From assembly GCF_030812855.1 (NCBI RefSeq), contig NZ_JAUSTK010000029.1:1-64000 (forward strand): DNA of 64,000 nt. Reading direction: 5' to 3'. The stretch is from Paenibacillus wynnii. Lineage in GTDB: Bacteria > Bacillota > Bacilli > Paenibacillales > Paenibacillaceae. A program made the translations under genes and the position numbers. The notes beneath the pieces are model-generated. The model saw only the letters and a list, made by a program, of their open reading frames with translations. It was not told the DNA's origin and made no database searches. Numbering within the stretch: the first letter of the stretch is position 1; each line of letters opens with the position of its first letter. Shown piece after piece: positions 57,914 to 64,000 of the stretch.

Positions 57914-58990
57914 TTACATTTGTCTGTCAATAAGAACTTGCTTTTGCAAACGCTTTAATCCGTCCTGAATGTTGCGCGCCCGAACTTCTCCAATTCCATC
58001 CACTTCATCCAGTTCCGCAATGCTCGCCCGCATCAGATTCGGCAGCATTTCGAAGCGCTCCACCAGATTATGAATGATAACATTTGGCAGCCGCGGTATT
58101 TTATTTAGAAGACGATATCCGCGTGGCGTTACCGCTTCCTCTGAGGTAATTGCCGTTAGTGAATAGCCAAGCAGGCGTGCGATGTGGTTGTCATCCATCA
58201 GCTCATCATCACTGGCTCTTTTGAGTCCGGCGATAATCTCCCGAATTCCCTCTTCTTCCTCTTCTCTTGCATAGTCTCTGTAAAGAAGCCATGCTTCTTC
58301 CTCTGTATTTCCAACCAGTTCTTCCATTTGCATGCTAATTAACCGGCCTTCATTCCCCAATTCATTGATGTAACGCTTGATTTCCATCTTAATTCGCAGA
58401 ACCATTTCCACACGCTGGATCACACCCACTACTTCAGGTACAGTCACAGCTCCCTCATACTCTGAAGCCGACAAATTGGTAAGTCCTTGAGTAAGAACGG
58501 CTTTATATTTCTCAAGCGTCTGGATCGCCTGATTCGCCTTCGCTAGAATGGCCCCGATTTCTTTCAATGCATAACGGATAGAGCCCTGGTATAAGGTGAT
58601 TATATTCCGCCTTTGAGAAATGGATACCACCAGTTTCCCGGTTTGCTTAGCTACACGTTCTGCTGTTCGGTGACGAATTCCCGTTTCAATGGATGAGATT
58701 GAGGAATCCGGTATCAGCTGTGTATTGGCGTACAATATCCTCTTTAAATCCTCACTAAGGATAATGGCTCCGTCCATTTTGGCCAGCTCATACAAGTAGT
58801 TGGGGGAAAAGTCGCAGTTAATGGAAAATCCGCCATCGACAACTTCCATCACCTCCGGACTATATCCGACAACGATCAGTGCCCCGGTCTTTGCGCGAAG
58901 CACATTCTCCAGACCCTCCCGAAAAGGTGTCCCAGGTGCTGCCAGCCTGAGCAAGTCATTCATATTATCCAGTTGGTTGTATTCTTTCAT
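57914..58990 (-). CDS. disA: DNA integrity scanning protein DisA (diadenylate cyclase)
   Basis: 358 aa. Makes c-di-AMP and scans DNA for branched structures at sporulation. DAC-domain active site DGA at 73-75 and RHR at 106-108 are intact; a central helical spine and C-terminal HhH DNA-binding motif (LDEVDGIGEVRARNIQDGL near 325-345) follow. The ATG at 58990 is 15 nt after radA, whose product regulates DisA in B. subtilis. Confidence 0.97.
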   Translation of the reverse strand: MKEYNQLDNMNDLLRLAAPGTPFREGLENVLRAKTGALIVVGYSPEVMEVVDGGFSINCDFSPNYLYELAKMDGAIILSEDLKRILYANTQLIPDSSISSIETGIRHRTAERVAKQTGKLVVSISQRRNIITLYQGSIRYALKEIGAILAKANQAIQTLEKYKAVLTQGLTNLSASEYEGAVTVPEVVGVIQRVEMVLRIKMEIKRYINELGNEGRLISMQMEELVGNTEEEAWLLYRDYAREEEEEGIREIIAGLKRASDDELMDDNHIARLLGYSLTAITSEEAVTPRGYRLLNKIPRLPNVIIHNLVERFEMLPNLMRASIAELDEVDGIGEVRARNIQDGLKRLQKQVLIDRQM

Positions 58991-59005
58991 TATTTCCTGT
59001 GCCCC

Positions 59006-60376
59006 CTAATCTAACGCGACCGATAGTGCATCTGCTACAGTGCTGACACCAATAATCTGTATATCTTTTGGGTGCTTCCAGCCTTTCATACTTTTTTCGG
59101 GCATAATCACCCGCCGGAAGCCCAGCTTTGCAGACTCTTTCACACGCATCTCCGCACGCGAGACTCCTCGAACCTCGCCGGTTAGCCCTACTTCACCAAA
59201 AAAAACATCGAACGGCTTCGTCGGAATATCGCGAAAGCTGGAAGCGATGCTAATGGCCACAGCCAAATCGATGGCAGGCTCATCCAGCTTCACCCCACCG
59301 GCGACATTGACATAAGCATCCTGATTCTGAAGGAACATCCCCATTCGTTTCTCAAGCACGGCAATAATAAGTGCCATACGTTGGTGGTCCATGCCCGTAC
59401 ACATCCGCCGCGGTGAAGGGAAGTGTGTAGAAGCAACAAGGGCCTGCAGCTCTACGAGTATCGGACGTGTACCTTCCATACTGGCTACAACCGTTGAGCC
59501 AGCCACCCCCAGAGGACGTTCCGACAAAAATAGCTCCGAAGGATTATCCACCTCTGTCAGTCCGATCTCACCCATTTCAAATATGCCAATCTCATTCGTG
59601 GAACCGAAACGATTCTTCACAGCCCGTAGCAATCGATACGTGTGATGACGTTCTCCTTCAAAATAAAGTACGCAGTCAACCATATGCTCAAGCAGCCGCG
59701 GGCCTGCTATCGCGCCTTCTTTAGTGACATGCCCGACAAGCACCGTAGCGATACCGCGAATTTTGGCGATACGCATAAATCTTGTCGTACATTCCCTCAC
59801 CTGAGTCACACTGCCCGGAGCACTTGTTACTTCCGGCATATAAACCGTTTGTATGGAATCGATGACAAGAAATTGAGGCTTAATCTGCTCAATCGCTTCC
59901 TCAATGCTTTCCATATTGGTCTCACAGAGTACGTATAATTCAGCAGAAAGCGCACCCAAACGATCCGCGCGAAGCTTTGTCTGGCGTACCGACTCTTCAC
60001 CAGATATATACAAGACCCGCAAACCTTGTACGGTCAGAGCATGTGAGGTCTGCAGCAGCAGTGTTGATTTGCCGATGCCGGGATCTCCTCCCACGAGCAC
60101 CAGTGAGCCAGGAACGATGCCTCCGCCGAGCACACGGTTAAGTTCTCCGATGCCGGTAAGAATGCGAGGCTCCTTGTCGCTTTCTATATTTATGATCGAT
60201 TGCGCCTTTTCTTTACTCTGAAATATAGGAGCATTCATTCCTTGGGTTTTGACGGCACTGCTTTCTACTTCCTCTACCATGGAATTCCATGCCTGGCATC
60301 CCGGGCACTTACCGAGCCATTTTGCCGACTCATAACCGCATTCCGTGCATTGAAATTTAGTTTTTACTTTAGCCAT
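59006..60376 (-). CDS. radA: DNA repair protein RadA
   Basis: 456 aa. Zinc finger CTECGYESAKWLGKCPGC near 10-27, Walker A GGDPGIGKST near 92, KNRFGSTNEIG near 253, then a Lon-like domain with GGVKLDEPAIDLAVA near 355. Helicase for branched DNA. AAGGAG lies before the ATG at 60376. The 248-nt gap to clpC has only the clpC terminator; no clear radA promoter was found. Confidence 0.97.
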   Translation of the reverse strand: MAKVKTKFQCTECGYESAKWLGKCPGCQAWNSMVEEVESSAVKTQGMNAPIFQSKEKAQSIINIESDKEPRILTGIGELNRVLGGGIVPGSLVLVGGDPGIGKSTLLLQTSHALTVQGLRVLYISGEESVRQTKLRADRLGALSAELYVLCETNMESIEEAIEQIKPQFLVIDSIQTVYMPEVTSAPGSVTQVRECTTRFMRIAKIRGIATVLVGHVTKEGAIAGPRLLEHMVDCVLYFEGERHHTYRLLRAVKNRFGSTNEIGIFEMGEIGLTEVDNPSELFLSERPLGVAGSTVVASMEGTRPILVELQALVASTHFPSPRRMCTGMDHQRMALIIAVLEKRMGMFLQNQDAYVNVAGGVKLDEPAIDLAVAISIASSFRDIPTKPFDVFFGEVGLTGEVRGVSRAEMRVKESAKLGFRRVIMPEKSMKGWKHPKDIQIIGVSTVADALSVALD

Positions 60377-60574
60377 GTGTTCTCCTTCGATCTGAAGGCG
60401 GAGGAATCAATCAATCTCCGGCTTACTACATTATTTCACAATATTCACTGCTCTATGATGTTCAAACTTAAAATTGTGGATATTTTTATCTTCCTTCAAA
60501 GTTTACCATTTCTGTCCCTTCAACGAAAGGTTATTTAACAAGTGGATTCATACCAATCTCAAGAAATAGATAAA

Positions 60575-60611
60575 TAAAAAAGCCCCGAACCCAATCGGTT
60601 CGAGGACTTTC
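60575..60611 (-). terminator. Terminator after clpC
   Basis: AAGTCCTCGAACC-gatt-GGGTTCGGGGCTT followed by TTTTTATTT on the minus strand, 14 nt after the stop. Confidence 0.88.
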
Positions 60612-60624
60612 ATATTTCAAAAGG

Positions 60625-63090
60625 TTATTCCTTTTCTGCTTGCACTTCTGCTTCATGAGTTACGGCTTCAATCTTCGTGACTACAAGCTCACCATTGACT
60701 TCATCAATGTTGAGTGAATCACCTTTTTGAATGTTACCCTTTAGCAGCTCTTCGGAAAGTCTATCCTCAATATGCTTCTGAATAGCGCGGCGTAGAGGCC
60801 GGGCACCAAAAGCAGGATCATAACCTTCTTTGGCTAGGAAGGCCTTCGCTTGATCGGTGAGATAGAAGTCAACATCAAATTCCTTCAGACGCTTGCGCAG
60901 CTCTTCAGACATAAGAGTAACGATTTCGGCAATATGCTTCTCATCCAAGGAGTGGAAGACAATAATCTCATCGATACGGTTAAGGAACTCGGGACGGAAG
61001 CTCTTCTTCAGTTCTTCCATTACTTTACCCTTCATGTTGCCGTAATCCGCTCCCGCATCTTGTACTGCCGTAAAGCCAAGCGTTGAGTTTTTCTTGATCG
61101 CCTGTGCTCCCACGTTCGAAGTAAGAATAATCAGTGTGTTACGGAAATCGACAACCCGACCTTTGGAATCGGTCAGACGACCGTCCTCAAGTACTTGCAG
61201 GAGAATATTGAATACTTCCGGGTGAGCCTTCTCGATTTCATCAAGCAGAACAACGGAGTAAGGTTTACGACGAACCTTCTCTGTTAACTGTCCGCCTTCT
61301 TCATATCCAACATACCCTGGAGGCGCTCCGACCAAACGTGAGGTGGAGTGTTTCTCCATGTATTCTGACATATCGATACGGATAACGGCATTCTCATCAC
61401 CGAACATGGCCTCTGCGAGTGCGCGAGCCAATTCCGTTTTACCAACACCTGTAGGTCCGAGGAAGATAAAGGAACCCATTGGACGCTTCGGATCCTTAAG
61501 TCCTGCACGTGCCCGGCGAAGTGCCCGGCTGACAGCTTTGACTGCTTCATCTTGGCCAATAACACGTTGGTGCAGCAGAGACTCCATATTAAGCAGGCGG
61601 TCCGTCTCTTCTTCCTTCAACTGACTTACTGGAATGCCCGTCCAACTGGCCACAACTTGTGCGATATCCTCTGGTGTAACTTCGGAATCCGTACGGCCTT
61701 GTTTTTCTTTCCATTGGTTTTTGGTTGTATCCAGCTCTTCACGGATTTTTTGTTCCGTATCACGAAGGGCAGCTGCCTTCTCGAACTCCTGGCTTTGTAC
61801 AGCAGAGTCCTTCTCCTTGCGGATATCATCCAGACGCATTTCCAATTCCTTCAGATTCGGCGGAATGGTGTAAGAGTTAAGTCTTACCTTCGATCCTGCT
61901 TCATCAATCAAGTCAATCGCTTTATCCGGCAGGAAACGATCCGGGATATACCGATCGGACAGCTTCACAGCTTGCTCAATAGCTTCGTCCGTAATCTTTA
62001 CACGGTGATGAGCTTCATAACGGTCACGCAATCCGTAGAGAATTTGTACAGCTTCCTCTGGTGAAGGCTGATCCACACGAATCGGCTGGAAACGACGCTC
62101 CAAAGCGGCATCTTTTTCAATATATTTGCGGTATTCATCTAATGTCGTCGCGCCTATGCACTGCAATTCTCCACGGGCCAAAGCCGGCTTAAGAATATTG
62201 GATGCATCAATTGCACCTTCTGCGCCGCCTGCACCGATTAAGGTATGAAGCTCATCGATAAAGAGTACAATGTTGCCTGCTTGACGGATTTCATCCATGA
62301 TTTTTTTGAGACGATCTTCGAATTCACCACGGTATTTTGTACCAGCCACCACAGAACCCATATCCAGGGTCATGACACGTTTGTCACGCAGTGTTTCCGG
62401 AATTTCGTTATTGATGATTTTTTGTGCCAAACCTTCAGCAATAGCGGTTTTACCAACACCAGGTTCGCCAATTAGCACCGGGTTATTCTTAGTACGGCGG
62501 CTGAGAACCTGAATAACACGCTCTATTTCCTTGCTGCGGCCGATAACAGGGTCCAGATGGCCCTCTTTGGCATATGCCGTTAGATCTCTAGCCAGACCGT
62601 CCAGCGTTGGTGTACTAACGTTGACAGGAGCTCCGCTGTGGCTCGAAACGGAATCGTTACTGCCCAGAAGCTGCAGAACCTGTTGACGGGCTTTGTTCAA
62701 GCTAATTCCAAGGTTATTTAGAACGCGAGCAGCTACGCCCTCTCCTTCACGGATAAGTCCGAGTAAAATATGCTCTGTACCCACATACGTATGACCCAGC
62801 TTGCGGGCTTCGTCCATGGACAGCTCAATGACTTTTTTGGCACGTGGAGTATAAGCAATGTTCGTAGGTTGTTCTTGACCTCTGCCGATCAATTGCTCGA
62901 CCTCATCTTGAATTTTCTCAAGACCAAGACCCAGACCAATCAATGCCTTCGCAGCAATGCCGTCTCCTTCACGAATTAAACCGAGCAAAATATGTTCTGT
63001 GCCGATATTGTTATGTCCCAAACGTACGGCTTCTTCCTGCGCCAGCGCCAGCACCTTTTGTGCCCGTTCCGTAAATCTTCCAAACATCAT
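60625..63090 (-). CDS. clpC: ATP-dependent Clp protease ATPase subunit ClpC
   Basis: 821 aa. Two N-terminal repeats (GTEHILLGLIREGDGIAAK near 30 and GTEHILLGLIREGEGVAAR near 104), Walker A sites GEPGVGKT near 205 and GPTGVGKT near 545, and an M-domain coiled coil near 410-475. Unfolds proteins for ClpP, with McsB as adaptor. The first of two ATGs (63090) was kept; 63087 is an alternative. Last gene of the ctsR-mcsA-mcsB-clpC operon. Confidence 0.98.
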   Translation of the reverse strand: MMFGRFTERAQKVLALAQEEAVRLGHNNIGTEHILLGLIREGDGIAAKALIGLGLGLEKIQDEVEQLIGRGQEQPTNIAYTPRAKKVIELSMDEARKLGHTYVGTEHILLGLIREGEGVAARVLNNLGISLNKARQQVLQLLGSNDSVSSHSGAPVNVSTPTLDGLARDLTAYAKEGHLDPVIGRSKEIERVIQVLSRRTKNNPVLIGEPGVGKTAIAEGLAQKIINNEIPETLRDKRVMTLDMGSVVAGTKYRGEFEDRLKKIMDEIRQAGNIVLFIDELHTLIGAGGAEGAIDASNILKPALARGELQCIGATTLDEYRKYIEKDAALERRFQPIRVDQPSPEEAVQILYGLRDRYEAHHRVKITDEAIEQAVKLSDRYIPDRFLPDKAIDLIDEAGSKVRLNSYTIPPNLKELEMRLDDIRKEKDSAVQSQEFEKAAALRDTEQKIREELDTTKNQWKEKQGRTDSEVTPEDIAQVVASWTGIPVSQLKEEETDRLLNMESLLHQRVIGQDEAVKAVSRALRRARAGLKDPKRPMGSFIFLGPTGVGKTELARALAEAMFGDENAVIRIDMSEYMEKHSTSRLVGAPPGYVGYEEGGQLTEKVRRKPYSVVLLDEIEKAHPEVFNILLQVLEDGRLTDSKGRVVDFRNTLIILTSNVGAQAIKKNSTLGFTAVQDAGADYGNMKGKVMEELKKSFRPEFLNRIDEIIVFHSLDEKHIAEIVTLMSEELRKRLKEFDVDFYLTDQAKAFLAKEGYDPAFGARPLRRAIQKHIEDRLSEELLKGNIQKGDSLNIDEVNGELVVTKIEAVTHEAEVQAEKE

Positions 63091-63126
63091 ATCTCCTGCA
63101 CCTCCATGAATAATAAATATCTATAA

Positions 63127-64000
63127 TTAATATTTGGTCCCCAAAGTTTCCCTGAGCAGCTTCGCCCGGTACATATCTCTTTCGGTAGTGCTCATTTCAT
63201 CGCCGAACATCTTCTCCAGAAATCCTGGCTGCGTCTTCACATTCAGCTCATTCATTATTGAAACTGAAGGGCCTTGAAGTATACCCAGATCTACTCCTAA
63301 CCGTATATCAGACAATCGCTGTGCCGATTCCTTGAGTTCAAGTACAGCTGCATACGATAAAATACCGTAGGAGCGCATTACTCGATCTGTTATTCGCAGC
63401 GCGGAATCGGCAAGCAGACGTTCACGTGCATTTCGTTCATGTTCAATAATTTGCATAACCACGCTTTGAAGATTGTCTATAATTTCGCTTTCGGACTGGC
63501 CTAGTGTAATCTGGTTGGAGATCTGAAAAATATTCCCGACCGCCTCACTGCCCTCTCCGTAAATCCCTCTTACCGTTAAGCCCACTTGGTTAACCGCAGA
63601 CAGGATACGATTGATCTGGTGGCTCATTACCAAAGCAGGAAGATGCATCATAACCGAAGCCCTAAGTCCTGTTCCTACATTCGTGGGACAACTGGTTAGA
63701 TAACCTCTTTTATCATCAAAAGCATAATTAACAGTTTCTTCAAAAATATCGTCGATAGCTGTTGCGCGTTCCCAGGCCTCTTGAACCTGAAAGCCCGGAA
63801 ACAAACATTGTATGCGCAGATGGTCCTCTTCGTTAATCATAATACTGACGGACTCATCTTCATTCAGCATGACGGCTCCACCCTTAGATTCATTGACCAG
63901 ACTAGGGCTGATGAGATGTTTCTCCACCAATACCTTCTTATCCAGCTCCTCTAATTCATCAAGTCTCACCATCTGAAAAGAACCGTATTCCGTCGCCTCT
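63127..64000 (-). CDS. mcsB: Protein arginine kinase McsB (N-terminus cut by window)
   Basis: Partial, about 290 aa seen. The frame stays open to the right edge, so about 70 residues are missing. Motifs of the phosphagen-kinase fold: VEKHLISP, MINEEDHLRIQCL, YLTSCPTNVGTGLRASVMMHLP with the catalytic Cys, and RGIYGEGSEAVGNIFQISNQ. McsB marks proteins by phosphorylating Arg for ClpCP degradation; its gene lies just upstream of clpC, 36 nt away. Confidence 0.95.
   Translation of the reverse strand, partial: EATEYGSFQMVRLDELEELDKKVLVEKHLISPSLVNESKGGAVMLNEDESVSIMINEEDHLRIQCLFPGFQVQEAWERATAIDDIFEETVNYAFDDKRGYLTSCPTNVGTGLRASVMMHLPALVMSHQINRILSAVNQVGLTVRGIYGEGSEAVGNIFQISNQITLGQSESEIIDNLQSVVMQIIEHERNARERLLADSALRITDRVMRSYGILSYAAVLELKESAQRLSDIRLGVDLGILQGPSVSIMNELNVKTQPGFLEKMFGDEMSTTERDMYRAKLLRETLGTKY

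Noticed and set aside
1..64000. CRISPR arrays, insertion sequences, phage and tRNA genes
   Set aside because: No spaced direct repeats, transposase-like frames or cloverleaf patterns were seen on either strand.

Overview
The window comes from a Gram-positive, endospore-forming Firmicute, most likely a Paenibacillus. The evidence is the Bacillales gene order, the sporulation genes (gerD, kbaA, cwlD, pdaB, disA, sigH), strong AGGAGG ribosome-binding sites and several protein sequences of Paenibacillus type. No mobile element, tRNA or CRISPR array was seen. Almost everything is transcribed on the minus strand, so transcription order runs from position 64000 down to 1.

Right to left: (1) 64000-57900 holds mcsB (cut by the window edge), clpC, radA and disA. 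(2) 57850-54043 has pssA, a plus-strand gene of unknown function (56609-57004), the PIN-TRAM gene yacL, and ispD-ispF. (3) 53991-47269 has gltX, a cysteine T-box, cysE-cysS-mrnC-rlmB-rae1 and sigH. (4) 46851-35065 is the rpmG-secE-nusG-rplK-rplA, rplJ-rplL, rsmC-like and rpoB-rpoC block. (5) 34888-30137 is the str operon (L7Ae-like, rpsL, rpsG, fusA, tuf). (6) 29998-26482 is an accessory island: a plus-strand V4R/DUF2249/cupin operon, a divergent Fe-S FNR-type regulator and a HemAT-like globin-coupled chemoreceptor. (7) 26255-11060 is the S10-spc-alpha ribosomal supercluster with secY, adk, map and infA. (8) 10871-9009 has truA and rplM-rpsI. (9) 8710-6808 is a sulfate-assimilation pair, cysH-sat. 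(10) 6729-383 is a sporulation/envelope district: cwlD, mrp/salA, gerD, kbaA, ppk2, pdaB, a SpoIIM-family gene and a small unknown gene. (11) Positions 1-217 look like the promoter and leader of an rRNA operon whose 16S gene lies beyond the left edge.

Most of the window builds the protein-synthesis machinery: RNA polymerase subunits, about thirty ribosomal proteins, translation factors, the Sec translocon and aminoacyl-tRNA synthetases. Strong SigA promoters were found upstream of rpmG, rplJ, rpoB, the str operon, rpsJ, rplM, cysH, sigH and cysE. Candidate SigE, SigG and SigD promoters were found upstream of pdaB, gerD and hemAT.

The most interesting points are the FNR/V4R/DUF2249/cupin/HemAT island with two different Crp/Fnr palindromes in its divergent promoter; an S12 protein carrying Arg and Ala at two classic streptomycin-resistance positions; a CymR-like operator at the cysH promoter; a hairpin that would hide the cwlD ribosome-binding site; and the lack of the ecfA-ecfA-ecfT genes between rplQ and truA. 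All start-site choices, promoters and terminators were read by eye and not computed.
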